Counted from the first letter of the stretch, positions 1-13,863 are shown. The stretch: 64,000 bases of DNA from Megaleporinus macrocephalus (GCA_021613375.1 CM038704.1:36046162-36110161), one strand, 5' to 3'. Notes: generated by a model from the letters alone, not told the origin. Translations and numbers: made by a program.

Positions 1-3000
1 GAACTGAACTAACATTGAATTAAGAAGAGATTAATACACCAAACAGACATACAGTGAACCTTCATTCAATACAAATACAAATTCTGCATTTATAAAAAAA
101 GTTGGCTTCCTATTCGTCAGCTTCTTAATCAAACAGGATCCAAGACTACTTTAATTTAAAGTCAGCACATTTCACTCCGAACAGTTTCTCAAACCTTGTA
201 CAATATCAAGCAGCCTTGCTCACCGTTTAACCCTGAAGAGACTTAAGAGAAAAGCAGTTCCACCTTTATTAGCATCACAATCCCAACACTAACCTGTAAG
301 TAGCAGCCATGCTAAACTGAAAGTTTATCAAACTAAATAGTTAGAGGGTGAAGTTTATTTACACAGAGGTTTATGTTGTTTTGTCTATTTAATTATAGAA
401 CTTTTATGTAGAGCTTCAGAGAACAATTTAAAACAGCAAATAATGAATGATGCCGTACGTTAAAAAATAAAACGTGAAAATACTACAGAAAAATAATACT
501 AATTATAATAATGTGGCACATTTATTCAAGATTTAACCCTTTACAAGCTGTTATAAATAATTTATATAATTTATTTCATCATATATATATATATTTTTTT
601 TTTTATTTATTTTTTTTACATCAAAACAAGAAAGCTGGATGTGCCGACCCGCAGTCATACAAGATGTGAAGTAAATGTAATGTATTATGCAACTTATACT
701 TCATTATGATGTATACAGCTGTACATAATGCAATGTAAAGTAAATGTAAAGCTAAACGACAGTAACTCCGGCGCTGTAGGGGTTCAAGTGTCTGTAGTGT
801 GCAAGGAAACACCAACATCTGTTTCTCCTCCTCTCTCCTTCTCCTGTGCTGCCGTGTCAGTGTGAAAGTTACAGAGAACGAGGGTGCTATTGCTTTGGCT
901 CTGCTAAGCTCTGATCAAACAGGGCGAGGAATCAGAGTGGTTTTCCAGCTGGAACGCCACACTGTGGGATCAGTGAATCGTGACTCCACATCTGATCTGT
1001 ATCATCTCCTCAAGGCTGCTAACTTTGGGGAGGTGACTGGAGTGAGGTTTTCAGGTGATTGGAGTGAAATGTTCAGTTTCTAAAGTGTCTACGCTCTAAA
1101 GTGTGTATCTGCTGTTTTAAACCACAGCATTAGCATGTAGACCCCTAGTTCTCAAAACCAGACCCCCAACCAGTGCACATTTTTTTGCTCTAACCACGCA
1201 GAGCCTTTAGGAACCCTGAATACCTGGTACAGGTGCATTCTGAGCTGGGTTTGGACTTCAAGGTAGCTGTGTTGTGAACTGGGTAGTTATATGTTAAAGG
1301 TGGATTATGTATGATTTGGAGACCTATACTACAGAGCCTAACTGTTAAACTTGAGCCTTAAACTCAGAGCAACTGAACTTGGCCAGCTAAACTTGAGCTA
1401 AAATACTGAAGGTGCTAAAGTAAAGCGGCTAAACTGGAGGTGCTAAAGTAAAGCAGCTAAACTGGAGGTGCTAAAGTAAAGCAGCTAAACTGGAGGTGCA
1501 AAAGTAAAGCAGCTAAACTAGAGGTGCTAAAGTAAAGCAGCTAAACTGGAGGTTCTAAAGTAAAGCAGCTAAACTGGAGGTTCAAAAGTAAAGCAGCTAA
1601 ACTAGAGGTGCTAAAGTAAAGCAGCTAAACTGGAGGTGCTAAAGTAAAGCAGCTAAACTGGAGGTGCAAAAGTAAAGCAGCTAAACTAGAGGTGCTAAAG
1701 TAAAGCAGCTAAACTGGAGGTTCAAAAGTAAAGCAGCTAAACTAGAGGTGCTAAAGTAAAGCGGTTAAAGTAAAGCAGCTAAACTGGAGGTGCTAAAGTA
1801 AAGCAGCTAAACTGGAGGTGCTAAAGTAAAGCGGTTAAAGCAAAGCAGCTAAACTGGAGGTGCTAAAGTAAATCAGCTAAACTGGAGGTGCTAAAGTAAA
1901 GCAGCTAAACTGGAGGTGCAAAAGTAAAGCAGCTAAACTGGAGGTGCTAAAGTAAAGCAGCTAAACTGGAGGTGCTAAAGTAAAGCAGCTAAACTGGAGG
2001 TGCTAAAGTAAAGCGGTTAAAGTAAAGCAGCTAAACTAGAGGTGCTAAAGTAAAGCAGCTAAACTGGAGGTGCTAAAGTAAAGCGGTTAAAGTAAAGCAG
2101 CTAAACTGGAGGTGCTAAAGTAAAGCGGTTAAAGTAAAGCAGCTAAACTAGAGGTGCTAAAGTAAAGCAGCTAAACTGGAGGTGCTAAAGTAAAGCGGTT
2201 AAATTTAAGCAGCTAAACTGGAGGTGCTAAAGTAAACCGGTTAAAGTAAAGCAGCTAAACTGAAGGTGCTAAAGTAAAGCAGCTAAACTGGAGGTGCTAA
2301 AGTAAAGCAGCTAAACTGGAGGTGCTAAAGTAAAGCAGCTAAACTGGAGGTGCTAAAGTAAAGCGGTTAAAGTAAAGCAGCTAAACTAGAGGTGCTAAAG
2401 TAAAGCAGCTAAACTGGAGGTGCTAAAGTAAAGCAGCTAAACTGGAGGTGCTAAAGTAAAGCGGTTAAATTTAAGCAGCTAAACTGGAGGTGCTAAAGTA
2501 AAGCGGTTAAAGTAAAGCAGCTAAACTGGAGGTGCTAAAGTAAAGCGGTTAAAGTTAAGCAGCTAAATTGGAGGTTCTAAAGTACAGCGGCTAAACTGGA
2601 GGTGCTAAAGTAAAGCAGCTAAACTGGAGGTGCTAAAGTAAAGCGGTTAAAGTAAAGCAGCTAAACTGGAGGTGCTAAAATAAAGCAGCTAAACTGGAGG
2701 TGCTAAAGTAAAGCAGTTAAAGTAAAGCAGCTAAACTAGAGGTGCTAAAGTAAAGCGGTTAAAGTAAAGCAGCTAAACTGGAGGTGTTAAAGTAAAGCGG
2801 TTAAAGTAAAGCAGCTAAACTGGAGGTGCTAAAGTAAAGCGGTTAAAGTAAAGCAGCTAAACTGGAGGTGCTAAAGTAAAGCGGCTAAACTGGAGGTGCT
2901 AAAGTAAAGCGGTTAAAGTAAAGCAGCTAAAGTGGAGGTGCTAAAATAGAGCAGCTAAACTGGAGGTGCTAAAGTAAAGCGGTTAAAATAAAGCAGCTAA

Positions 3001-4885
3001 ACTGGAGGTGCTAAAGTAAAGCGGTTAAAGTAAAGCAGCTAAACTGGAGGTGCTAAAGTAAAGCGGTTAAAGTTAAGCAGCTAAACTGGAGGTGCTAAAG
3101 TAAAGCGGTTAAAGTTAAGCAGCTAAATTGGAGGTTCTAAAGTACAGCGGCTAAACTGGAGGTGCTTAAGTAAAGCGGTTAAAGTACAGCGGCTAAATTG
3201 GAGGTTCTAAAGTACAGCGGCTAAACTGGAGGTTCTAAAATAAAGCGGCTAAACTGGAGGTGCTAAAGTAAAGCGGCTAAACTGAAGGTGCTAAAGTAAA
3301 GCGGCTAAACTGGAGGTGCTAAAGTAAAGAGGCTAAATTGGAGGTGCTAAAGTAAAGCGGCTAAACTGGAGGTGCTAAAGTAAAGAGGCTAAATTGGAGG
3401 TGCTAAAGTAAAGCGGCTAAACTGGAGGTGCTAAAGTAAAGAGGCTAAATTGGAGGTGCTAAAGTAAAGCGGCTACACTGAAGGTGATAAAGTAAAGCAG
3501 CTAAACTGGAGGTGCTAAAGTAAAGAGGCTAAATTGGAGGTGCTAAAGTAAAGCGGCTAAACTGAAGGTGATAAAGTAAAGCAGCTAAACTGGAGGTGAT
3601 AAAGTAAAGAGGCTAAACTGGAGATGCTAAAGTAAAGCAGCTAAACTGGAGGTGCTAAAGTAAAGCGGCTAAACTGGAGGTAATAAATTAAAGCAACAAT
3701 AATGAAAGTGCTAAACTGAAGCTGCTAAAGCAAAGCACTTAAACATGAAGAACTGAAGCAGTTAAACTGAATAATCACTGAAGCAGTTAAACTGGAGCTG
3801 CTAAAAGAAAAAGCAGCTAAACTGAAGAAAAACTGAAGCAACTAAACTACAAAATCAATGAAGCAGCTGAACTGTAGAATCACTAAGGCAGCTAAACTGA
3901 AGCTGCTAAACTAAATAAGCAATGAAGCTCTGAACTGAAGCTACTAAAACTGAACTGTTAAACTAGGGTTTAAAAGTGTGAAGGCCTTCCGCAATGCAGA
4001 GCTTTGGAGCTCAGAGATGAATTTGTGAGGGGTTGACGCTGTGGGGGATCATTCATTAACAGAACAGTAGGGACCCTCTTAAAGACTTAAAGTACGATAA
4101 AGAGAAAGACAGTGCTCCTCATGTAACCACAGGGATCACTTTCTGTCCATTTTAATCTGTGCAGTTCAAACAGAAAGAAAGAAAAAAAGAAAGAAAAGAA
4201 AGGATGAGAACCGTGTTTCTGTGTGTGTGTAAAAGTACAGATTAAAGACTAAGAACTTGTAGGAGTGTGCGTGTGGTTCACCAGTGTGCATTTGTGTTCA
4301 GCTTCATGCGTACATTAGCAAAATGGGTGATGCCTTAATAAATCTTACCTCAGCACATGTCTGAATGAGTCTGTCTCTAATTCTGAAATTTAGAGATCCA
4401 CATATGTCCAGACACAATTTCTGTTTAATTAAATGTTTAAAGAGTAAACAGAGTGATTTGGTGTGAAACGCTGTTCTAGAGATTCTTACTGAAAATATTC
4501 ACAGTGGAGGTGAAGTGGATGGATACATGCAGGGAGTTGTGAGGCAATATAGTCCCAAATGAAAAACGTTTTCCCCAGACTTTTCCAACTTCTGGAAAGA
4601 CTACACAGAAGACTCACTAGTGGTTTTCATAATAAATAAAAGGGCTGCAGTTTTATTACAGGCACAGAGACCTTTGGTTACCAACACCACTGCTTTAAAG
4701 AAACCCCAGACCTTTGTTTTATTCCTCTGGAAACGAATGAGGACAAATTCAATTATCATTGAATAACATTACATGTTATCACATTAAGTTGGTCTACACT
4801 TTTACCCATACAGTCCTGCTACTAGTCATTTCTTTATAAATCAGGATTATGATTATGTGCACACGAGGGAAGTGTAATGGTGTAC
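1..4885 (-). other. rptor: rptor intron after exon w14 (partial)
   Basis: This is the 5' part of the intron that follows exon w14; its acceptor and the exon beginning at human residue A841 are not in the window. About half of it is the minisatellite at 1353-3965. The rest is AT-rich non-coding sequence with short homopolymer runs near 595-620. A 94-codon open frame at 799-1083 (plus strand) matches nothing I recognise. 3966-4885 shows no gene or clear repeat apart from a short GAAA-rich run near 4173-4205. Confidence 0.85.
1353..3965. repeat. Minisatellite built from 14-bp monomers with higher-order structure
   Basis: The basic unit is 14 bp, in three main types: A (AAAGTAAAGCAGCT), B (AAACTGGAGGTGCT) and C (AAAGTAAAGCGGTT). 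The centre alternates A-B dimers of 28 bp with A-B-C trimers of 42 bp. The array is most uniform from about 1430 to 3690 and decays at both ends, where 3700-3965 keeps only scattered AAACTGAAG-like units. Homogeneous centre and decayed edges are what unequal exchange produces. The unit length is not a multiple of three and no long reading frame runs through it. It lies in an rptor intron. Confidence 0.95.
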
Positions 4886-5004
4886 CTTGTAGGCGATGCT
4901 GTTCAAGACCTTCATTGCCAGATCAGAGTCTTCAGGAAAAGGGTCGGCGGCCAGGTGTAGCAAAACCCGCCATATCTGAGTGTACACGCTGTTAAAGGAC
5001 ACAC
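4886..5004 (-). CDS. rptor: rptor exon w14: start of linker after the AMPK-site exon
   Basis: The 119-bp exon encodes a split G plus 39 residues, VSFNSVYTQIWRVLLHLAAD followed by PFPEDSDLAMKVLNSIAYK, matching human G801 to K840. The acceptor is a good CCCCCAG and the donor is AAG|GTACAC. It begins in phase 1 and ends on a codon boundary. Relative to human I note Y to F, V to D and V to L changes. The segment follows the AMPK-regulated stretch and contains hydrophobic helices of the solenoid/linker region. It is the last rptor exon visible; the WD40 exons should lie beyond position 1. Confidence 0.97.
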
Positions 5005-8000
5005 CTGGGGGAGAACAGAAAAAGGAACAAATGAGAAAAGGAGGCAGAAAGTTACATTAATTAAGGACATACACAGTAAAGTATGAATTGGGAGGTGGAA
5101 ACTGGAAGGCAGCTGTTGGGACACCTGATAATTATACTGTTTACTTTTACACTCTGGTGCACACAGTGCTGAATAAAAGTGCTTGGTGACTTTATTCACC
5201 AAGCACTTTATCATCAGAAACTGTAATGAACTCACTACATTGTGTTGGTATAAGTCTGGAAGTCTTTTTTTCACTAAAGTTAGCTTCAACTGCAGACCAA
5301 AACAGCTTAAACTCAAATAAACAAACGTTATTCATCGCCACCCGCTGAATATAATGAATATATGATATTAACAAATTGCACTTGCCAGATATTAAAAGCA
5401 TGTTTTTTTTAAAAAAAACAACAACAACTGAATTTGATATATAGTTTAGAATATCTTGTGATTCTAGTGATATAAGTGATATAAGGCTTAAAAGATAAAT
5501 CTAAAACAAAACAAAAAAAATACTGAAAACTGGAATGTATTCAAACCTGACAACAGAACAAAATTGGTGACAAATAAGTAAAATAATGAGAAAATTAACA
5601 ACAAATCATGAACTGCAAAGGACCTCCTCCCCTGCCTCACAACCAGTTCTGAAATATTCACACTGTTTAAATGTGATAATTGAGGACTGATTAGCACGTA
5701 ACTAAATGTATCAGAGGATATATTTAAAATCTAAAATATAACACTGGAACTATATTGGCTGACACCAGATCAGCTTTGTAACCAGTATTCAGGGAATAAA
5801 ATTGTTTTGTCCTTGTTGATCGTCCTCCTGAGAATGATAACAGTAATAGGAATAGGAATAATCAGAATGCTCAACAGTTTCTTAAACACAAAACAAAGCC
5901 ACACAAACCTAAAGGGAAAGATGGACTGATGCTGGTGTTTCTCTAAGCATTATGCATAAGCGACTGGCTGACAAAACCAGCCCTGATGAGCAGAGTCATC
6001 TATTGCCAATCAGACAGTGACATTTAGGCTTCATGAAAAGCGTATAACTCGTAAGTGAATGGACTGCGAATCGTTAGCGAGTGGATTGGCATTTATCTTT
6101 CCCTCTCTCTGGGGTTTTCTTTCAATACAACATGACATTAACAATCTGGCTGTGTTTTAAGTGCATTTTTAAGTGCAGAACCTTATTGGTGTCAATCTAC
6201 GGCTCAAACTACTGCATGATACCAGTTCTGTGATCATAACACCATACTGTGATTATAATCTGATTTACAATAGATTAGTGATTACATTAGTGAATTGATA
6301 ACCTAACTAGGGAGGTGTACGGGGACTCAAGTAGTCGTGCTACTTCTGTTCAATGGCGGGAAACAGAGAACAAGTTAGCAATTTAGTGTATTAAATTACA
6401 CCTCGCAATTCTGAAATGAGTTCATTAATGCTAGCGCATTTCTAAGGTTGCGTTGCTAATGATATGACTGAGAAGGCTGAGATAGCATGAGTTTGAGCTT
6501 GAACTTCATCAATAACTAGGTTAAATATTCCAACTGCCCCTTTTTTTTAAGCTATTCAAGGGTTATATAGGAACGTAAATGGTTCCATTTAGAACCCCGG
6601 TTTCTGTATAGGAATAGGCAGTGCATAAGGTTCTAAATAGAACCTTCTTCTATTATGAAAATTAGTAAAGCATGAAAAGCCCACATTGTATCTTGGTCTC
6701 ACTGAAAGCTTCTGTACAATAGCAAACAGCATGTCAGGATATGCTCCTTCACTTACGTAATGACCAGCAAACAGGCACGAAGGGCAGAGTGGTACGGAGA
6801 AAGAAGTCTGAAGTGTGAGAGATGTATGGGACAGTAAACGTTTAGAAACTAATACCCTACCTGACGTTAGACACTCCAGAAAGAGTGAAAATAAATTTCT
6901 CTGACACACTAACCCACAGAGGAAATAATCCCTATAGATGATGACGAATCCTCATCAGCTTTCTGTAAAAATAGAAGCAGTCAGTAAAAATAATCCTGTT
7001 TTTTCAATTTCTTTTTAATTTTCCTATTGATTTTCCTATTTTCTAATAATAATATTTACGTTTTCAAGTGTATTGCTCAGTGTGCGGCTAACAAACCCCT
7101 ATATTACTCTCAGACAAAACCTGTTTTTTGGTTTCCAGAGTGTTGTTTCTGGCCCCACTGAAATCATGAGAAATTACATATAAGAAATCTAAAGATATTA
7201 ATAAATCAAGATTAGGCAGAACACGTACATCCAAACCTGGGATGGTTGAACATTGGCCTGTATTATTTTGATCAAAATAACATCAAAATTTGATTACCTG
7301 ACCATCATCATTCATCAAAACACCCACAGAAACATCTGCTACAGCCACAGATCATCTGTTATTGGTCAAGATGATGAGGGGGGTCTAACACTAAGTGTGT
7401 TTATATTAATTTATAATCTTATAACCGCAGAAAATCTGCTTTTGTCAGTAATCAGATTACAGTGTCATGTTAAACATGATCTTGAGTAATCACAAACATG
7501 TAACCTCTAGGTCTATATGAGATGGGCAATGATTGGATTCCTGCTTTGTAATTTGGGCTTAGTATTGGCAAGAACTTGCTGATGCAATATGTATCAGGAT
7601 ACAGGGCTTATGATTCATTAGGATATATGGCAATGCTGTTAGTAAGGTGATATAATGCCATTTTTTTAAACCTAACTTTGGGAAAATTGTCATAGTACAA
7701 AACATACACCACCATAAACTTGCTTATGCACCCCTACACTTTTTTTTTTTTTTTTATACATCTGAGTGGAAAAGTCTAATGGCTTAAGGTCTGGGGTATA
7801 AACACAACAGAAGTCTTTGGATGTAAACTGCAATACTCGAGTGTATTAACATTTTTTACATCCATGTTTACAATCAGTCAATAAACTCAGAGAGTATGAT
7901 GTGACATAAAAATAACGCAAAACGTAAAGTTTATGTTGCAGTTTTTATTCCCTTTTTTAAAATCTGAATTCACTGCAGTGGAAAATATAAACATGACATC

Positions 8001-8565
8001 AACCATCTTGCGTGTGCTGTGTTAAATGCTGCTTGCTGTTATTGGGACAGCACTGTGTTTTGCACTTGTGCAGACTGAAAATATGAAAGAAATCAGTGTA
8101 ATGCTATTCATGCACTCTCTAACAGATTTCTAGGCTCAATAATTGCCTTAATCCAATCTAAAAAAAACTGGAGTATGCCGGTAACAGCACAAATCCCGTA
8201 ATGTTTATATTATAGGTGTGCAGCCACTGTCACTGTCATCTTCCAGCCTTCTATACTTCTATACTCTATTCTCTGTATTTTGATAATGACTAACATAGGA
8301 CATTTTGTGCAGCCTCCTTGACTGCTAGTAGTGGTTCACCAGGCCGTGTTAAGGAGTGTGTGACTTACACGATCATTGAGATTCAGGGTGTTTGCCTCGC
8401 ACTCACCCCAGCAGGAGCTTCTTCAACTCACACTCTGGGGAAAACCTCTCAAACACACATACAGATAAAAGTGATACACATGATTTCACCTCAGAACTAA
8501 GCTGCCTAAAAGAAACACTGCATTTGTGCTCACAGATAAATCCAGAAGAACTGATCTAGGATCTG

Positions 8566-9160
8566 CTTTAGGTAGGTTGAATGTATAACTCGCTGTAAAT
8601 GTAGACAATGCAATATAAACTGAGTCTACAGTTTCTCATAAGGTTGAATGTATAACTTGCTCTAAATGTAGGTATTGTAATTTAAACTCAGTCTACAGTT
8701 TCTCATTAGGTTGAATGTATATCTCACTCTAAATATAGGTATTGTAATAAACTGAGTTCTACAGTTTCTCATTAGGTTGAATGTATATCTCACTCTAAAT
8801 GTAGGTATTGTGATATGAACTGAGTCTACAATTTCTCCTTAGGTTGAATGTATATCTCACTCTAAATATAGGCATTGTGATAAACTCAGTCTACAGTTTC
8901 TCATTAGGTTAAATGTATAACTCACTCTAAATATAGGTATTGTCATATAAACTCAGTCTACAGTTTCTCATTAGGTTGAATGTATAACTCATCTAAATAT
9001 AGGTATTGTGATAAACTCAGTCTACAGTTTATCATTAGGTTAAATGTATAACTCACTCTAAATATAGGTACTGTCATATAAACTCAGTCTACAGGTTTTC
9101 ATTAGGTTGAATGTATTACTCACTCTAAATGTAGGTATTGTGATATAAACTACAGTCACT
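8566..9160. repeat. Minisatellite, unit about 67 bp, about 9 copies
   Basis: Each unit starts with GGTTGAATGTATA, passes through CTCTAAAT and GGTATTGT, and ends in CAGTCTACAGTTTCTCATTA. Copies differ by scattered substitutions and 1-3 bp length changes. The array ends at about 9160. It lies deep in the w13-w14 intron, far from any exon. Confidence 0.9.
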
Positions 9161-10594
9161 CATCACTCATCATCTGATAAGCTTATCCTCAACATAAAAG
9201 ACCACATTTGTGAGCGGAGCATGAAAAGATCAATCGAAAAATAATTTTGAAACCACCGCTTCTATATTTTTGTGCTGTAGTGCATCTGTAATATGGCAGT
9301 GAGTTAGTCATGGCTGCACTCTCTGATCCTCAGCACACATTATTGCATTCTGATGAGTGAGGGCTTTTACAGCAATATTACAGGACAGAGGGAAAAAATA
9401 CATATAACCCACATCAGCACATTTACAGTAAAGCAATAACACAGTGCAGGCACAACATTACAGAGAGCATTAGTTTGCTGTGGTATGTTCTAAGGCTGGT
9501 GATCAGATTTCTGCTCAGTGTTCACTTTGTTCACTTTCATAATGATTATAATTTCAGATTTGCAAATAGAATGAGGCCTTTTGAAGAACATCAGCACAGG
9601 GCCATGCTAAAGTTTCAATAATGAAAGTTTAATATTTACTGAAATCTCATGGCTTTCAGTGACGTAACAATTCCTTGCGCTTTGCCAAGTCTGGTGCGTA
9701 TGGCTGTGTAGCCCTGCTAAATTTAACTGTACCCTAAGGGGTTAGAGATTCAGTGCTATAATAGCACCTACTGCTCAGCGAGTTGAGAAGGCCCCCTTAC
9801 CCCCCACTTCTCTCTCGTGCTAGAAAGACGTTTCGTATTTTCTCGGGTTCATACCGCTCCCGCGTGGAGTTCGCAGTTAAAAGACGTACAGGAGCCCCAA
9901 AAGAATGTTTAACAGAGAGAATTATCGTATTTCAGTTGAATCGCTTCATATTTTACAGCTATTATAGTGTTCAGAGCTCTGGTGAGTTTTTTTTTCTAAG
10001 CTAGTTAGCTTATGGTGCTACCTTTAGCTAACCATGCTGAAAAGTTATATCTTGAGAAGTGTGAAGAATGCAAAATGTGTATAACTAAAAAAAAAATAGT
10101 TGGAGTGAATCTAAAGCTTATTAGGCCACATAAGTGATGCTTTATGCTGACACTGGAGCTAACTGTTTCCGATTAGCATGTAGGCTAATGCGGCCAAGCC
10201 TTTCTTTTGTATGGCTTTTCTTAGACCTACAAATGTAAAATAATTTAATTGAGCTTATCTGTATTCTTTTCAGCGAAGAGTTTGTTGTGTTATGAGATTG
10301 TAAAGCTAGTTAAGTTCATAAAGACATGAAGTTTCTAAATACATTAGCATGAGCCTTTGCATTGTAATTGTTTTAGAAACGATGTTTTTTGATTGTTTTA
10401 ATTCATATTAGCGTGTTTCAGTACTGGATTAATATTTAACAACTTCATAATGTCTGCATTATGTTTTTTTCTGGACAAGTTTAGTAAGATTGAAGGAGAG
10501 ATGGCAAGCCAGCGACCCGCGTGATCCTGATCTCCCGCGCAGCAGCTCTGCAGGCAGCAGCAGGAATACGCAAAGAGAGAGAGAAAGAGACTGA

Positions 10595-11135
10595 GGGTGT
10601 GTCCGAAATCACCTACTTGCCTACTACTCAGTAGTGAAATCAGTAGGCGAGCGCAGCTAACATGTCCAAATGCCTAGTAGGCATTGAGTAGTAGGCGAAC
10701 AGTACCCGGATGACCTACTGAATCGGAAGCCATTTTTATGTAGGCAAAGACAGCACACAGCGCTATCCCATGATTCACCTGGAGCTGCGGATGAATTCAA
10801 AGCAGAGGAAAAAAACAGTGAAAAGCGTAACGTCAGCTGTGTGTACGTAGCTACGGCTAGAACTGCCGCAACAGAACTTAGCGCTACAGCTGAGGTAAAA
10901 AATTATTACATTCTTCCCGTTTCGTCTTCAAAATAGCATTTAAATCTGTCAGTAAACGAGGCTCTTAAATGAATAGCAAGATTTTTACGGTGGTGGTCTG
11001 ACGTCTTGACGTAGTACGTCCGATCTTGTGTGGCTACTAAAACCTACTGAAATTACCTACTAGTCTGCTGCTCGAGCAGGACGTACAGGGTCTAATCCAG
11101 TACCTACCGACTAGTAGGTGATTTTGGACGCATCC
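10595..11135. mobile_element. Non-autonomous DNA transposon (MITE), PIF/Harbinger-like
   Basis: Terminal inverted repeats begin GGGTGTGTCCGAAATCACCT on the left and, read inward from the right, GGATGCGTCCAAAATCACCT. The element is flanked by a candidate 3-bp duplication TGA (10592-10594 and 11136-11138). The TACCTACT/AGTAGG theme recurs inside near both ends, giving extra subterminal inverted repeats. There is no transposase frame. Three-base duplications point to PIF/Harbinger, although those usually target TWA, so the superfamily is tentative. Confidence 0.7.
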
Positions 11136-12704
11136 TGAGATTTCCAGGGACACGCAATATTTTCAGCTGGACATTGACACACACACACACACTTATATAA
11201 ACGGACAGTTTTTTTATAAACAGAACTTAACGTGCACTGAATAAAAAGGGAAAAGACCACCCAGGTAGCGATTTTTTGGGGTTTATTTGTTTTTTTCTCA
11301 TTACAACTGTGGACCATAGCGCTACGTTTCTCTTTTGTTATTTTTTCTTCAAATGTCTACTCTGGTTGCAGATAATTTTCAACTCTTGAATACACCAGTA
11401 TACATTTCACCATTGTGTTTGTTGTGTCGCTGCTCAAAGAAAACCCTCCTTTTTCCAAACCTAGTTAGAAGCTGGGTGGATTTACTTAATTCATTTTTTA
11501 CTACCGTTCAATAGCACCTTGCTACAGTTATCACATTCGATGTTGGTTATAATTAAATTTGAATAATTCTATAATGCAAATTGAATGTCTACTTATAACA
11601 CCAACAGAAACTCTGTACTACTGAGGGTCAAGGCTGCCCCTTTTTGGGTCATCAGATTTTTCTTGGCTGCCTGCACTGTAACTGCATCAGTAATCACTCA
11701 ATGACCCATAATGCACTGCTGCGAGTGTACAGGATGTTCCTGTAGACTCCCTGAGCCCTGAAGCGCAGCGTTACCTGCTCGCTCTGTCAGCTCTCTGACA
11801 TCTACCCCTCCTCTACACGCGCTCTAGCGCTCGCTCGCAGCACTCCGTATGCGGGACACAGCCTCCCTCACAGGGTTATGCAAGAACAAGCCAAGGGGGG
11901 GAATAGAGAGAGGTCGAAGGGAAGAGAGGACGAAACAGAAAGAATCATTCGTTCAAAGGGGGGTTTAGAGGAGAAGGGAACCATGGAGCGTCCTCATATT
12001 CCACACAGAAAAAAAGAGGAATTGACAGAGAGACTGAGGGATAAAAGGAATGAAAGGGGAGAGAGGGTTTGAGGAACAGTAAGGCAGGGTCATCAGAAAG
12101 GATAAACCCTGAATAAACGTGCCGAGGAGCATGATGCTTACAGATAGGTGTACTCTATGATGGATTTGAGTAATCAGCATATTAACAATCTCTGAGGCAT
12201 GTAAAAAACTGCAGACCCCAGTTTTGTATCAGTAAAGATCTAGAAAAGACCTAAGGCTGCGCTAACACCACAGGTAAACATGGCCAAAATTTTAGGCCTG
12301 GGCCACGGAGCGATGTGGCAGTGGATGTAATCGAAATCATTGAGGACAGAGATGTTTAAAAGGTGATAGGTGCAGTGATGGGAAGCTTGCAGGAAACTAG
12401 AGAGGACTAATAATATTTACTTTGCTAATATTATTGCACACTATGTTTTATTCATTCTTAATATTAAAACATTGAATCAGTACAGGACCTTAAGAAGCTG
12501 CCGCAGGCAACACTATAGAAAAGTCTCTAGTGTGACATACCGCCTCAGTACATTCTCAGTACTCTCCGTACAGCTAAAGCAAGGATTCACTCATGTCCCA
12601 AAAGCTTGATTTCCATACGTCACTTTGCAACATGCAGATTTGGAAAAATGACAGCTTCATCTGTTTAGTGCTTTTTATTTTCTTCCTTGGATACTAAACA
12701 TGGA

Positions 12705-13500
12705 AGGATTGATCGGCTATGTATCAGTATTGGCCGATTTTTAAACAAAATATGTGATTGGTGATCGGATGATATTTCTCCAAATTAGCCGATCCCAAGA
12801 CCCGATCAATGGCGTTAAACAAATGAGCCTAATTTCTGTATTTACAGCTAGCGTTTCATCCAGGTACAGGAGAAGCACCTTCCTGCAATTCCTATCTGAA
12901 CCGCTAGGTGGAAATACACACCCTTTCATACAGACTAAAGCAGTGGCCTCGCGAGAACAGTTTACGGCATGCGCTCATAGAAAATGTTTTAAAATGTCTC
13001 GTTGAGGAACCAAGACAAAGACATTTAACACTACTAATCTGATACGACACTGCACGCGGCTGAATACAGTGAGTATCAGCAAACAGCAGAGCACAAAACA
13101 AACAACGCAGAACACAGTGCAGACCAGATCTGACCGGTACGAACAGTACAGCAGCAACAATTCAAGATCTACATTTAATGATTGCAGATTGCTGTTTAAA
13201 ATAACCCAAAGTCTGTGTTTAATGACTGCAGTTTTTACTGCATTTATTTAATTAGCTTTTTTCGTTTTAAATTAAGGGTTTAAATTGAATGATTGCAGTA
13301 TTGGGGATATTTGTTTGATTTACTTTATTTATTTACTGTTAGTTTTGTTAAAATTCTGTTTCATATGAACTCGTTAAAAATGGTAATAAAACAGTTGCCT
13401 GCCGTGGCGTATACCCTGCCCTTTATCAGCTATCGGCCGATCTCACTGAAAGGTGATCGGCGATTGGAATCGGCCTTGAAAACGCTGATCAATCCATCTC
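12705..13500 (+). mobile_element. Degenerate hAT-like element with GATCGG subterminal motifs
   Basis: The ends carry imperfect inverted repeats (GGATTGATCGGC on the left; GCTGATCAATCC on the right) and clustered GATCGG/CCGATC motifs within about 120 bp of each end, a pattern known in hAT elements. Internally, near 13018-13055, a plus-strand frame resembles the second half of a BED-type zinc finger (N-T-T-N-L-I-R-H-C). Stops break the frame and no transposase core is visible. No clear 8-bp target duplication was found. Confidence 0.5.
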
Positions 13501-13785
13501 ATGTGAGCTGTTCTCGCATGAGAAGGTTTTCAGTGGTGCAATAAGTCCATGCAGTCACATTGCAAAATTAACCAACATCACTCACAGCCTCAGGAACAGA
13601 CAGAGTCCCAGACCAATGGTTTTCGAAAGTACCAGGCATCAGTTCTTTGGGCTTAAAACAGGTTCCATGCTCGACCAAACGCACTCAACTCAGAGTAAGG
13701 AAAAAGCACTAGTGTGAAAGTGTTTCCCAGAGCTTCCAATGAGCTAAATTCTACATGTCTTTTTAAAGGCCTCTATAGCTGAATT

Positions 13786-13807
13786 CCAGAGTGACTCTTC
13801 ATCCCAC

Positions 13808-13863
<56 letters not shown>

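Noticed and set aside
799..1083. 94-codon plus-strand frame with ordinary-looking amino acid composition
   Set aside because: No family recognised, no splice context, and no sign of a second exon. It may be a decayed repeat or pseudogene fragment, but I cannot support a gene call; a protein database search would decide.
1353..3965. CRISPR-like array
   Set aside because: The repeats are head-to-tail monomers without unique spacers, in a vertebrate intron.
1..4885. Search for the next rptor exon (expected A-T-V-N-A-R-P-Q-R-V)
   Set aside because: Not found; the exon should be beyond position 1.
9783..10004. 73-codon plus-strand frame followed by a donor-like CTGGTGAG
   Set aside because: No homology recognised and no partner exon; a chance frame in unique intronic sequence.
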